From the NCBI GenBank assembly GCA_016703265.1, contig JADJCK010000005.1:186001-250000 (forward strand): DNA of 64,000 nt, written 5' to 3'. The stretch is from a bacterium. GTDB taxonomy: Bacteria > Krumholzibacteriota > Krumholzibacteriia > LZORAL124-64-63. The translations under genes were made by a program, and so were the position numbers. The notes beneath the pieces were generated by a model. That model saw only the letters and a program-made list of their open reading frames with translations, did not search any database and had not been told where the DNA came from. How positions within the stretch are numbered: the first letter of the stretch is position 1; each line of letters starts with the position of its first letter. Of this stretch, positions 35,233 through 48,101 are shown piece after piece.

Positions 35233-35476
35233 CTGAACACGCCGCCGCCTGCCTCCTGACCGCCCCGTGACCGTTCCCTGGCCGCGTTCTGGCCACTGCC
35301 CCGGACCGGCAGCCCGGGCCCCTGTGCCCGAAACGGCCGCCTTCCGGGCGTTTCCGGCCCGCAAACGCGCTTTGGCGGCCGGTACGCTTCCTGCTTGGGA
35401 CCGCACGGAGCATTCCGGCAACCGGCCAACGGTCGCCCGGCGCGACAGCCGGCAGCCGCCACCGAGGAGGACGATG

Positions 35477-35680
35477 ATGGGATTCGACGTCAACAAGGCC
35501 CGCGCCCTGCACTTCACCCGCATGCAGCAGGCGCTCGAGGAGGGGCTCAAGTCCATCGAGTCGGCGCGCTCGCCGAACGAGGCGGACGCCGCCCGCCAGC
35601 GCGCGCAGCGCCGCATGGAGGAGTTGAACCGCAAGTGGGCCGAGACCTTCGGTGACGAGGACGGCGCCGGCGAGGCCTGA
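35477..35680 (+). CDS. Small helical protein, unknown
   Basis: The protein has 67 residues, rich in Ala, Glu and Arg, predicted mostly alpha-helical (MQQALEEGLKSIESARSPNEADAARQRAQRRMEELNRKW), ending in an acidic tail. GAGGAGG six bases before ATG 35477 is a strong ribosome binding site. An ATG one codon earlier is too close to it. No family recognised. The 244 bases upstream, after the EamA gene, are GC-rich and show no clear promoter. Confidence 0.6.
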   Translation: MGFDVNKARALHFTRMQQALEEGLKSIESARSPNEADAARQRAQRRMEELNRKWAETFGDEDGAGEA

Positions 35681-35781
35681 CCGCTCTCACTGCCTGGTAG
35701 AACGCGACTCAAACGACGGGCCCGACGACCGCGACCGTGTGCTAAGATTTCCCCGGCCTGCATCCGGAGGAGTTCCAGCCC

Positions 35782-38625
35782 ATGAGCCTGCGCCGCGCCC
35801 GTCGTTTTTTCGTTTCCTGCCTCACCGTCCTGGCCGCCGCCGGGTCACTGCCCGCTGCGGGCGTCGCCGCCACTGGCGTGCACACGACCTGGCTGTGGCA
35901 CATGCACCAGCCCATCTACTGGCCGACGCAGAGCACTTGGACGCCGGGCCGCTACGAGACCGCCTTCGAGACCATCACGCTGAACCACAGCCAGAACGAC
36001 GAGTTCACGATCTTCAACTCCGACGATCGCGTTGCCGACTACCAGTGGTACCCGAAGGACGCGCTGCAGTCCGTGCTCGACCTGCCCGATGCCGGGGCGC
36101 AGGTCTCGTTCGCGGGGTCCCTCATCGAGAACATCTTCAGCCTGGGCAATGCCGGCTGGAACGGCGGCCGCTACGCCCCCAACTGGTACAGCCACACCCG
36201 CACGGCGATGGGCTGGAGCACCTCGCAGGGTCAGCGGCGCCTTGACCCCGTGCTGGCCGGCTTCCACCACGCCATCAACCCGCTGCTGGACGACAACGCG
36301 TTGCGCATGGAACTGGCCTGTGCGCGCGAGATCTGGAACGACGCGTGGGGCCCCGGCGCCATCTCGACGGGCTTCTTCCCGGCCGAGATGTGCTTCAGCG
36401 AGCGCATGATCCCGGCGCTGGTCGACGCGGGCATCACCTGGACCGTGGTGCCCGACCTGCACATCGCGCGTGCCTGCGCGGACTATCCCTACCAGGCCAA
36501 CCTCGACAACTGCGACCCGCCCAACCGCGCCGACCAGGTGAACCCCGCGCAGGCGAACTGGACGAACCACACCATCTCGCGCGGCGTCACGCTGAAGGTG
36601 CCGGTCCCGTACGGGTTCACGCCGCACCGCGCGCAGCACGTGGACCCGAACACGGGCCTGGCGAAAAGCCTGGTCGTCGTGCCGGCAGCCAATGCCATGA
36701 GCTGGGAGGAGGGGTACTCGCTGTTCGGCACCGGCGGCATCGACGCCATCGCCGCGCAGAACGACCCCGCGCGTCCCATGCTGGTGCTGTTCGCCCACGA
36801 CGGCGACAACGCCTGGAGCGGCGGCTACAGCTACTACCACGAGAACGTGAACCAGTTCGCGCACGCGGCCGCCGGCAAGGGCTACCGGCCCTCGACCGTG
36901 GCCACCTACCTGGCGCAGCACCCCGTGCCGGCCGGCGACGTGGTGCACGTGGAGGACGGCGGCTGGGTGAACGCCGACGGCGATTTCGGCTCGCCGCAGT
37001 TCATCAACTGGAACTGGCCTCCGGTCAACGCTGCCGGCAGTTTCGATATTCCCGGCGGCTGGGCCGAGGACGAGCGCAACTGGGCCGTGCTCACGGCGGC
37101 GCAGAACCGCGTCGAGACCGCGGCGGCCATCGTCGGCGCGGTGGACCCGGCGAAGGTCGTCGATCCGCTCAGCGGCGCCAACAGCGCCGAGCGCGCCTGG
37201 CACTACCTGCTGGCCGGCTACGAGAGCGGCTACATGTACTACGGCGCCTCGCTGGACATGGAGATCAAGGCGACGCTGGCCTGCAACCAGGCCGTGGCGC
37301 TGGCCGACCCGATCGTTGCCGGCGGCGCCGATACGGTGGCGCCCACGGTCTGGCTGCCGCAGCGACTGCCCTGGAACCCGGGCGGGTTCGGCGGCGGCGC
37401 ACTGTGGGGCTGGCCCTCAGGCGAGGGTGCGGCGATGTCGTCGTCGTTCCACGTCTGGACCTTCGCCCACGACGTCTCGGGCCTGGCGCGCGTGCAGCTG
37501 CTCGTGCGCGAGGACACCGACGGCGTGAACGACACCGCCACCGTCGCCAACGAGACCTATGCCGGCGGCGCCGGCGTCGGTGCCTGGACGGCGCTGGATA
37601 TGACCCGTCGCGTCATGCCGGCGGGCGAACCCTGGGACATGGGCAGCATCGACCTGACCGTGCTGCCGACGCACATCGCCGACCAGTACTGGCTGCAGCT
37701 GACCGGCTATAGCGACGTGCTGCTGGACTACACCATCGAGGCCGAGGATACCGAGGGCAACATCAAGCGCACACCCATCCAGCACGTGTATGTGGGCACA
37801 GGCGGCAGCACCGGCGGCGGCGACGAGGGCTTCGTGATGGACGGCGTGCTCGACGCCGACGTTCCCGTGCTGGCTTCGGCCGGCGGCGCCACGCTGTGGG
37901 GCAAGGCCCGCGACGGCTGGCTGTACCTGGCGACCGATGCGCCGACGGCCCTGGCCGGGCGCGACATCTTCCTGATGGTGAGTGACGGGTCCGGCACCCT
38001 GCGCAATGCGCCCTGGGCCAAGGCGGGCCAGGCTGCAGCCTGGCAGTGGTTCCTGGCCCGCGAATCCGGCAACGGCTGGACGGGCTGGTTCAACGCCGGC
38101 GAGGCGGTCCAGTCCGGGAACCCGGCGCTGGTGACGGGCTCGGGCGCGGTTCTCGAGGGCGCCGTGGACCTGCGGGCCTTCATGCCCGATGACTGGCCGC
38201 TGCCGCCGAGCGTGGACGTGGCCATGGCTGCCTACGCCACGAGCGACGGCGGCGCGCTGCAGGGACAGTTGCCGGCCGGCGACGGCGATGGCCACCTCGA
38301 GTCCGTCGAGTTCGTTTCCGTGCCGCTCTACGTGGCCCCGGCGCCCCTGCCGCCCGGGCCGGTGCGCCTGGCGGCCTGGCCGACGCCGTTCAACGCCCAG
38401 GTGAAGCTGGTTCTTGAGGGCGCGGACGACGGGCCGGTGGCTGTCGAGATCCACGATGCGCGGGGACGCACGGTGCGGCGCCTGTCCGGCCTGGCGACCG
38501 CGGGCCGCGCCGAACTGGTGTGGGACGGCCGCGACGGCAACGGCCGCACGGTGGCCAGCGGCACCTACTTCGCCAGGTCTGGCGGTGCCCGTCCCGCCGC
38601 GGCCAGGCTCACACTGGTCAAATGA
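35782..38625 (+). CDS. Secreted GH57-like glycoside hydrolase with type IX-like sorting domain
   Basis: The protein has 947 residues. A signal peptide (FFVSCLTVLAAAGSLPAAGVAA) is followed by a GH57-type barrel: WLWHMHQPIYW near residue 38, FFPAEMCFSERMIPALVDAG with the probable nucleophile Glu, and VLFAHDGDNAWSGG with the probable acid/base Asp. Then come beta domains, a Gly/Ser/Thr linker (GTGGSTGGGDEG, about residue 675), a CBM9-like segment and a FlgD-type C-terminal domain (WPTPFNAQVKLVL, IHDARGRTVRRL, final LTLVK). GGAGGAG upstream supports ATG 35782. GH57 enzymes act on alpha-glucans, but the substrate here is not determined. Confidence 0.8.
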   Translation: MSLRRARRFFVSCLTVLAAAGSLPAAGVAATGVHTTWLWHMHQPIYWPTQSTWTPGRYETAFETITLNHSQNDEFTIFNSDDRVADYQWYPKDALQSVLDLPDAGAQVSFAGSLIENIFSLGNAGWNGGRYAPNWYSHTRTAMGWSTSQGQRRLDPVLAGFHHAINPLLDDNALRMELACAREIWNDAWGPGAISTGFFPAEMCFSERMIPALVDAGITWTVVPDLHIARACADYPYQANLDNCDPPNRADQVNPAQANWTNHTISRGVTLKVPVPYGFTPHRAQHVDPNTGLAKSLVVVPAANAMSWEEGYSLFGTGGIDAIAAQNDPARPMLVLFAHDGDNAWSGGYSYYHENVNQFAHAAAGKGYRPSTVATYLAQHPVPAGDVVHVEDGGWVNADGDFGSPQFINWNWPPVNAAGSFDIPGGWAEDERNWAVLTAAQNRVETAAAIVGAVDPAKVVDPLSGANSAERAWHYLLAGYESGYMYYGASLDMEIKATLACNQAVALADPIVAGGADTVAPTVWLPQRLPWNPGGFGGGALWGWPSGEGAAMSSSFHVWTFAHDVSGLARVQLLVREDTDGVNDTATVANETYAGGAGVGAWTALDMTRRVMPAGEPWDMGSIDLTVLPTHIADQYWLQLTGYSDVLLDYTIEAEDTEGNIKRTPIQHVYVGTGGSTGGGDEGFVMDGVLDADVPVLASAGGATLWGKARDGWLYLATDAPTALAGRDIFLMVSDGSGTLRNAPWAKAGQAAAWQWFLARESGNGWTGWFNAGEAVQSGNPALVTGSGAVLEGAVDLRAFMPDDWPLPPSVDVAMAAYATSDGGALQGQLPAGDGDGHLESVEFVSVPLYVAPAPLPPGPVRLAAWPTPFNAQVKLVLEGADDGPVAVEIHDARGRTVRRLSGLATAGRAELVWDGRDGNGRTVASGTYFARSGGARPAAARLTLVK

Positions 38626-38755
38626 AAATGAAATACGTATCGATTTGTGGCGTCTTTGTGATATTCTCGCGGTAGAGTGGCGCGCGTTCGGGGTGGCGCA
38701 TCGCCACAGTCGCTGACGAAGTCCGGGTATTCGCCCGCCCGGAGACGCCGCACCC

Positions 38756-41143
38756 ATGAAAGTTGCGGACGTGAAACGGTGGCGTGCCACCAAGGCCTTG
38801 CCGGTCTGGCTGGGTCCCGCCCTCTGGGGCCTGGCCCTTCTCAGCGTCTTCGCCGTGTACCTCGGCCTGGCGCAGAGGTCTGCCCGCCTGACGCTGCAAC
38901 GCGAAGTCGGGCTCGACGCGCGCATAGTGCGCGAGAGCGCCCGCCTGCACCTGCAGACAAACCTCGATTACCTGGAAATGCTCGCCGCCGAGCGCGCACA
39001 CGGCGCGCTCGACGCGGTCACGTTCCAGGACCTCGGCGGCCGCTTCGTGGCCGACCATCCCGAACTCATCTGCATCAACTGGGTCGAGGCCGACTTCGTC
39101 ATCACCGACGTGGCGCCGCGCGAGGGCAACGAGCACATCATCGGCCTGCCCCTGATCCTGCCCGAGCCCCAGCGTGCGTCACGTCTGGCCATGTCCGAGC
39201 GCCGGCCGGTGTACACCCGTGCCTTCGACGTCATCCAGGGCATCCGCGCCTTCGAGGTGTGGGTGCCGGTCTTCGACAGCGACACGTTCCTGGGCCTGCT
39301 CGGCGGTGTCTATTCCTACGAGGAACTGCTGGGCGTTGCCGTGGGGCAGGGTGTGCGTGCGCGCAACCTGGTGAGTGTGGTCGACGACGCCGGCGTGCCC
39401 ATCGTCGATCCCGTGGCGACGGGCGTGCTGGACCGGACGCTGGAGCGCGAGATCGAACTGACGCCGTCCGAGAACGGGGCCCGGCTCAAGCTCTCGCCGT
39501 ATGTTCGCGGCATGTCGGACCACCTCATGCGCGGGCTGGAACTGGCGTGCCTGGCGCTGGTCGTGGGGATGGTCCTGGCGATGTGGCGCCTGCGCCGCGA
39601 GGTCGATGCGCACCGCCGCACCGAGAGGGCCCTGGGCGCCAGCGAGGCCAAGGCGCGCGGGATCATCGATCACGTCGGGCTGGGCGTCGCCGTGGTGGAC
39701 GCGGAAATGGTCGTGCTCGACACCAATCCCCGGGTGCGCGAGTGGTTCCCCATCGTCGATCCCGGCCGGCAACTGCATTGCTTCGAGTGGTTCTGCGAGG
39801 AGAAGCGCGACAGCGCCTGCGAAGAATGTCCGGTGTCGCGCACGCTGCGCGACGGGGTCGTGCACGCGGCCACCAGGACGGTCCTGCGCGACGGCGTCAC
39901 GCGCTCGTACCACCAGGTCTCGTCGCCGGTCCTCGACGAAGAGGGCCGGGTCACCGCTGCCATCGTCATCATCGAGGATGTGACCGAACGCCTGGCTGCG
40001 CAGGCGCAGGCCAGCCAGAACCAGAAGATGGAGGCGATCGGCCGGCTGGCCGGCGGCGTGGCGCACGACTTCAACAACATGCTGCAGGTGATCCTCGGCC
40101 ATGCCGAACTGGCGCTCGACGAATGCGGGCCGGACGATGCCGTGGCCGGGAATATCCGCGAGATCGTCGGCGCCGCCGACCGTTCCGCGGGGCTGGTCGC
40201 GCAGCTGCTGGCGTTCGCCCGGCGGCAGGTGACGGCGCCGCGCAACCTGGACCTGAACGCCACCATCGACGGCACCATCTCCATGCTGCAGCGACTGATC
40301 GGCGAGAACATCGCGCTGGAGTGGCGGCCGGGCGACGACGTCTGGCCGGTGCGCATGGACCCGGCACAGCTCGACCAGGTGCTGGCCAACCTCTGCGTCA
40401 ATGCGCGCGATGCCGTCGGCGACACGGGGAACATCGTGATCGAGACGGGCAACGGCGCCTTCGACGAGGCGTGGTGCGCCGCCAACCCCGATTTCAAGCC
40501 CGGCGACTATGCGCTGTTGACGGTCAGCGACGACGGCTGCGGCATGGACCGCGAGACGCAGGCGCGCCTGTTCGAGCCGTTCTTCACCACGAAGTCGCTT
40601 GGGCGCGGCACCGGGCTGGGCCTGGCCACGGTCTACGGGATCGTTCGCCAGAACGGCGGCTTCATCAAGGTCTACAGCGAGCCGGGCCGGGGCACGACCT
40701 TCCGCATCTGCCTGCCCCGCCACGCGGATGAGGCGGCGCTGCCGCCCGCGGAGGAGACGATGGCTGCGGCCGCCACCGGGAACGAGGTGCTGCTGCTGGT
40801 CGAGGATGAGCCGCGCCTGCTCAGCATGGCGCAGGCGATGCTGACCAGGCTGGGCTACCGCGTCGTGGCGCAAGGGTCGCCGGAGGCGGCCCTGGCGGCG
40901 GCCGCGCAGCTGGAGGGGCCCATCGACCTGCTGGTGACCGACGTGATCATGCCCGGGATGGACGGCCGCGAACTGTCGCGGCGCCTGTGCGAGCGCCGGC
41001 CGGACCTGCGGACGCTGTTCATGTCGGGCTATTCGGGGAACATCATCGCCCACCACGGGGTCCTGGAACCGGGCGTCCATTTCCTGCAGAAGCCGTTCAC
41101 GACCCGCGACCTGGCTGCCGCCGTGCGCGCGGCCCTGGACTAG
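38756..41143 (+). CDS. Hybrid sensor histidine kinase / response regulator
   Basis: The protein has 795 residues. Transmembrane segments near residues 19-40 and 262-280 flank an extracytoplasmic sensor resembling CHASE-type domains (RIVRESARLHLQTNLDYLEM, HPELICINWVE). A PAS domain (about 300-415) carries a Cys-rich loop (HCFEWFCEEKRDSACEECPV). The kinase core has the phospho-acceptor near residue 440 (GGVAHDFNNML), N box (NLCVNARDAV), and G boxes (DDGCGMD, GTGLGLATVYGIV). The C-terminal receiver has its Asp near residue 728 (LLVTDVIMPGMDG). No separate output domain is present, so it probably phosphorylates or competes with another regulator. Signal unknown. Confidence 0.9.
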   Translation: MKVADVKRWRATKALPVWLGPALWGLALLSVFAVYLGLAQRSARLTLQREVGLDARIVRESARLHLQTNLDYLEMLAAERAHGALDAVTFQDLGGRFVADHPELICINWVEADFVITDVAPREGNEHIIGLPLILPEPQRASRLAMSERRPVYTRAFDVIQGIRAFEVWVPVFDSDTFLGLLGGVYSYEELLGVAVGQGVRARNLVSVVDDAGVPIVDPVATGVLDRTLEREIELTPSENGARLKLSPYVRGMSDHLMRGLELACLALVVGMVLAMWRLRREVDAHRRTERALGASEAKARGIIDHVGLGVAVVDAEMVVLDTNPRVREWFPIVDPGRQLHCFEWFCEEKRDSACEECPVSRTLRDGVVHAATRTVLRDGVTRSYHQVSSPVLDEEGRVTAAIVIIEDVTERLAAQAQASQNQKMEAIGRLAGGVAHDFNNMLQVILGHAELALDECGPDDAVAGNIREIVGAADRSAGLVAQLLAFARRQVTAPRNLDLNATIDGTISMLQRLIGENIALEWRPGDDVWPVRMDPAQLDQVLANLCVNARDAVGDTGNIVIETGNGAFDEAWCAANPDFKPGDYALLTVSDDGCGMDRETQARLFEPFFTTKSLGRGTGLGLATVYGIVRQNGGFIKVYSEPGRGTTFRICLPRHADEAALPPAEETMAAAATGNEVLLLVEDEPRLLSMAQAMLTRLGYRVVAQGSPEAALAAAAQLEGPIDLLVTDVIMPGMDGRELSRRLCERRPDLRTLFMSGYSGNIIAHHGVLEPGVHFLQKPFTTRDLAAAVRAALD

Positions 41144-41249
41144 GTCGACGGAAATTCCCTTGCAACCTCCCGTCGGAGCGGTGCGTCTGTGTCAGGTAGC
41201 CCCTCAACGATGGGGCCCCCTATCCGTCCTGCTTCCGCGGAGGAGCGCC

Positions 41250-42353
41250 ATGAATCGCCGCCCACTGTCACCCGTGGCCGTGTGCCTGGTCCTGATCGCG
41301 TGCCTGCCCACCCTGCTGGCGGCAACGCCGGCCCGCTCGGCCGAGATCACGCGCGAGTTCACGTTCGCTTCCCGCGATCTCTTCGTCGGCAACCTGATCG
41401 GCGCGGTCGAAGTCCGTGCGGGAACCGGCGATGCCTTCCGGGTGACGGTGCACCTGCGTGGCGACGACATGACGGCCGACCTCGTGAAGCTGGAGCAGGA
41501 GAACGATGCGCTGCGCATCCGCTTCCCGCTCGATCGCCACGACAAGTACGTGTACCCGGCGCTCGGATCGGGGTCGCGTTCGACCTTCTCGATGCACGAG
41601 GAGGAAAGCACCGAGAAATCGTGGCTGCGGCGGACGTTCCGGATGATCTCGGGCCGCAAGGTGACCGTCCGCGGCTCCGGCACCGGACTCGAGGCCTGGG
41701 CCGACGTCACGGTCGAGGTGCCCGCGGGCCGCTCGTTCGTGCTGAGGCACGGCGCGGGCGAAGTGACGGCAACGGGCCTGCAGGCCGACCTCGACCTCGA
41801 TACGCATGTCGGTGCCGTCCGCGTCGATGGCCTGGTCGGCGACCTGCGGGCCGACACGGGCAGCGGCGACGTGACGGTCGCCAACGTTGACGGCGAGCTG
41901 GACATCGACACCGGCAGCGGCGAGGTCGAGGTGCGCGACTGCAAGGCCGGCGAGGCGCGCCTGGATACGGGCAGCGGCCATGTCTCGGTGGCGGGCCTCA
42001 GTTGCCGCTCGCTGATCATCGACACCGGAAGCGGCGGTGTGGATGCCGTCGGCGTGGGCGCCGACGAGGCCACGGTCGATACCGGCAGCGGCGATGTGGA
42101 ACTGCGCCTGGACCGCATGGGCAGCGGCCGCTTCCTGGTCGATACCGGCAGCGGCAGCGTCGAGATCGTCCTGCCGGCCGATGCCTCGGCCAGCATCACC
42201 GCCGACACCGGCAGCGGCGATATCGAAAGCCGCATCGCCGGTCTGGGCTTCGAGAAGCTGGACGACGGGCGCCGCCGCCTGGTCGTGGGCGGGGGCGAGG
42301 CCCGCGTGGACCTCGAAACGGGCAGCGGTTCGGTGAGCGTGACGCGGCACTGA
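41250..42353 (+). CDS. DUF4097-type secreted repeat protein
   Basis: The protein has 367 residues. A signal peptide (LSPVAVCLVLIACLPTLLAATPARS) is followed by an N-terminal beta region. Then come about nine repeats of roughly 19-22 residues centred on DTGSG[DEHGS] (residues about 205-365, ending ETGSGSVSVTRH), typical of the DUF4097 right-handed beta-helix-like adhesin fold. GCGGAGGAG just upstream fixes ATG 41250. Probably periplasmic or surface located. Function unknown. A terminator follows. Confidence 0.8.
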   Translation: MNRRPLSPVAVCLVLIACLPTLLAATPARSAEITREFTFASRDLFVGNLIGAVEVRAGTGDAFRVTVHLRGDDMTADLVKLEQENDALRIRFPLDRHDKYVYPALGSGSRSTFSMHEEESTEKSWLRRTFRMISGRKVTVRGSGTGLEAWADVTVEVPAGRSFVLRHGAGEVTATGLQADLDLDTHVGAVRVDGLVGDLRADTGSGDVTVANVDGELDIDTGSGEVEVRDCKAGEARLDTGSGHVSVAGLSCRSLIIDTGSGGVDAVGVGADEATVDTGSGDVELRLDRMGSGRFLVDTGSGSVEIVLPADASASITADTGSGDIESRIAGLGFEKLDDGRRRLVVGGGEARVDLETGSGSVSVTRH

Positions 42354-42431
42354 CCCGGGCACTGTTGCGAGGCGTGCCTTTACCGTATCTTTACCTGAGG
42401 TCCGCGTCCTGCACGCTGGCGGATCGAAATA

Positions 42432-42473
42432 CCGGGTCTCCCGTCTTCGGCGGGGGACCCGGGTTTCCTTTTT
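42432..42473 (+). terminator. Rho-independent terminator after the DUF4097 gene
   Basis: CCGGGTCTCCCG (42432-42443) pairs with CGGGGGACCCGG (42451-42462) with one G-T pair, then GTTTCCTTTTT. Confidence 0.85.
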
Positions 42474-42546
42474 CAAGACCGGCCATTTCCGCCGATTGCA
42501 GCTATCATGGGAGGGCGGGACCGCCTCCAACCAGAAAGGTCCACGC

Positions 42547-43263
42547 ATGACCGATGGCCAACGCCCTCATCTGCTGCTCCTGCCGGGACTCCTCAACGAC
42601 AGCCGCCTTTGGCAACGACAGATAGACGATCTCGCGGATCTCGCTGCCATCTCGGTGGGTGACCTGACGGTTGCCGACACCATCACGGCGCTGGCCGCCG
42701 CCGTCCTGGCTGCGGTGCCGGCGCCGCGCTTTGCCCTGGCGGGGCTGTCCATGGGCGGCTACGTCGCGCTGGAGATCATGCGCCAGGCCCCGGAACGCGT
42801 GCGCGCCCTGGCGCTGCTGGATACCACCGCGCGGCCCGAGACGAGCCGGTCGCGCGAGGCGCGGCAGGCCCTGATGGCCATGGCCGAGACCGATTTCCCT
42901 GCCGTCAGCGCCACGCTGTTGCCGAGAATGGTCCATCCGTCGCGGCTGGATGACGTTACGGTCGTCGAGACCATCCACGCCATGGCGGCCACTGTCGGGA
43001 AGGCGGCCTTCCTGCGCCAGCAGACGGCGATCATGCATCGCGCCGACAGCCGGCCGTTCCTCCACGAGATCAAGTGTCCGACGCTGGTGCTCTGCGGGCG
43101 CCAGGACGTGGTCACGCCCGTCGAGGTCCATCAGGAACTCGTGGACAGCATTGCCGGCTCCAGCTTCACGGTGATCGACCAGTGCGGGCACTTGTCGCCG
43201 TTGGGGCAGCCGCAGCAGGTCACCGACGCCCTGAAGGGCTGGCTACTGCGAGTCGCCCACTAA
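42547..43263 (+). CDS. Alpha/beta hydrolase
   Basis: The protein has 238 residues. Classic alpha/beta hydrolase order: LLLLPGLLNDSRLW (oxyanion loop), nucleophile elbow GLSMGGY with Ser near residue 68, acid Asp in LCGRQDVVTP, and His in DQCGHLSPL. It resembles small carboxylesterases or MenH/BioH-like hydrolases, but the substrate cannot be told. AAAGGT lies upstream of ATG 42547. It is followed directly by an inverted-repeat element. Confidence 0.85.
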   Translation: MTDGQRPHLLLLPGLLNDSRLWQRQIDDLADLAAISVGDLTVADTITALAAAVLAAVPAPRFALAGLSMGGYVALEIMRQAPERVRALALLDTTARPETSRSREARQALMAMAETDFPAVSATLLPRMVHPSRLDDVTVVETIHAMAATVGKAAFLRQQTAIMHRADSRPFLHEIKCPTLVLCGRQDVVTPVEVHQELVDSIAGSSFTVIDQCGHLSPLGQPQQVTDALKGWLLRVAH

Positions 43264-43268
43264 CTTGG

Positions 43269-43414
43269 TTGTGCCGCCGAAATTGTGTCCGGGTACCCGG
43301 CAGCGGGTGATCGGTGGGTATGGGGAGTCTTGGCGTCAATAAAAGCAATGAAAGGTCATCCATTCGGGCAGCCCGGGGGGGCGATTCGGGCCAGACACAA
43401 TTTCGACGGCACAA
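43269..43414. mobile_element. 146-bp inverted-repeat element (MITE-like)
   Basis: Positions 43269-43292 and 43391-43414 are inverted copies of a 24-base sequence (22/24 matches; outer ends TTGTGCCG and CGGCACAA). The 98 bases between contain no convincing gene. The structure is that of a small non-autonomous transposable element or a relic of an insertion sequence. The related motif ATTCGGGNC recurs inside and just right of it. No transposase lies nearby. Confidence 0.6.
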
Positions 43415-43433
43415 GCATGGGGGCGCATTCGGG

Positions 43434-44390
43434 TCAGGCGCGCCGCAGCGCCTCGAGCTGGTACGGCCACGTGCCCGGCGGCAGCGGACGCCCGCGCGCG
43501 TCGAAGCTGCCCGCCCGTTCCAGCGCCGAGCGGCCCACCAGGCGCCGCCACTGGGCGTCGTCGTAGCAGCGCAGGTCGTAGGCGTCGTCGAAGTGGTCGG
43601 TGCGCCCGGGGCGCGTGACGGTCAGGTGGCTGATGGCGCGCTCCAGACGGGCGCGAGGCGTGCCCGGTTCCGGCGGCAGCCAGTTGATGAGCTGGCTGAC
43701 GCGGCAGTTGCCGCGGACGGCGGCCCAGAGATCCTCGTCCGGCCACAGCCAGTCGTAGTCGGTCAGGCTGATGCCCACGACGTACAACCCGCCCGGCCGC
43801 AGCAGGTCGCGCACCTGCGCGAAGTGGGCGAGCATCGCCTTGTCGGTTTCGAGGTGGCGCAGGGAATTCACCGTGATGAAGGCGAAGTCGACCGAGCCCG
43901 GCCGCAGTCCCGAAGCCGTGGCGGCGCCGGCGAAGTCGGCCAGGTCGGCCTGGAACAGGCGCGGGCGGGCGGCCCGGCTGGCCGATGACGAGGTGCGCCC
44001 GCCGGCGCCATCCCCGCCGACCTTGGCCAGGCGCGCGGTCGCGTAGGCCAGCATCGCCGGTTCGCGATCGAACCCGGCCACGCGCCGGCCCCGGGCGGCG
44101 GCCACGCGCAGGCAGCGGCCGGTGCCGCAGGCCGGTTCGAACCAGAGGCGCCCCGGGGCAGGGGCCGTGCCCGGCGCCAGTGACCGTTCCACCCGCTCGA
44201 GGGCATCGATTTCCGCCGCCGTACCCGGCGTGTAGAGGATGTCGTAGAGGGAAGGGTCGGCGTATAGGCCCTGGGCGGCCTCGGCCCCCGATTCCGGCCG
44301 CGATCGCTCTGCAATGGTGCGCTTGTCCGCCATGGAGGCCCACACTCCGGTTGCCGTGTCCCGAACGGCCGCCGTCCGGTCCGGCAGCAT
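43434..44390 (-). CDS. Class I SAM-dependent methyltransferase
   Basis: The protein has about 318 residues from ATG 44390 (AAGGT 8 bases upstream), or 299 from ATG 44333, which gives a tidier N-terminus MADKRTIAER. Rossmann methyltransferase motifs are LWFEPACGTGRCLRVAAARG (motif I), GFDREPAMLAYA, VDFAFITVNSLRHL and LRPGGLYVVGISLT. Substrate unknown. It is divergent from the tricorn protease gene. A short Ser-rich insertion (GGRTSSSASRAARP) lies between motifs. Confidence 0.82.
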   Translation of the reverse strand: MLPDRTAAVRDTATGVWASMADKRTIAERSRPESGAEAAQGLYADPSLYDILYTPGTAAEIDALERVERSLAPGTAPAPGRLWFEPACGTGRCLRVAAARGRRVAGFDREPAMLAYATARLAKVGGDGAGGRTSSSASRAARPRLFQADLADFAGAATASGLRPGSVDFAFITVNSLRHLETDKAMLAHFAQVRDLLRPGGLYVVGISLTDYDWLWPDEDLWAAVRGNCRVSQLINWLPPEPGTPRARLERAISHLTVTRPGRTDHFDDAYDLRCYDDAQWRRLVGRSALERAGSFDARGRPLPPGTWPYQLEALRRA

Positions 44391-44499
44391 CGCCGAGACC
44401 TTGCCCCACCGTGCCCGCCCGTGCAACATTCTTCCCGGTCCTGCGCATTGATCCTGTTTGCCCGGCCCGTGCCGTATCCCCGTCGCCAGGAGGTTTTCC

Positions 44500-47850
<3,351 letters not shown>

Positions 47851-47887
47851 GGCCGCTCCGCAGCCGGACGGCGGTTGATGTCACGAA

Positions 47888-47924
47888 GCCCCCGCGGACG
47901 CAGGTTCGCGGGGGCTGTGCTTTT
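47888..47924 (+). terminator. Rho-independent terminator after the tricorn gene
   Basis: GCCCCCGCG (47888-47896) pairs perfectly with CGCGGGGGC (47907-47915), followed by TGTGCTTTT. Confidence 0.85.
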
Positions 47925-47992
47925 CGACAGTCCGAACCTCCCCGCAGGGTGCGGTCTTCGGCCTTCGTCCCGGGCGCCGGCGCAATAACCTG

Positions 47993-48015
47993 TTGTCTTG
48001 AAATATGATAGACAA
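47993..48015. promoter_or_regulatory. Inverted repeat upstream of the MerR-type gene
   Basis: TTGTCT and AGACAA flank an A/T-rich 11-base centre, about 90 bases before the start at 48102. This may be an operator for the MerR-type regulator itself. No clean -35/-10 pair was found around it. Confidence 0.35.
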
Positions 48016-48101
48016 TGGCCAGATAGATACAGTTGTGGTGGCGCAAAATAGTGGCGATAATGATGCCGTCAGTGGAAGCGGACCCAACCGGGAGCGGAAC
48101 G

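Noticed and set aside
35355..35385. A TTGGC...GC pair with the spacing of a sigma-54 promoter upstream of the small protein.
   Set aside because: Only the GG and GC dinucleotides fit; the rest of the consensus is missing and such pairs are frequent in GC-rich DNA.
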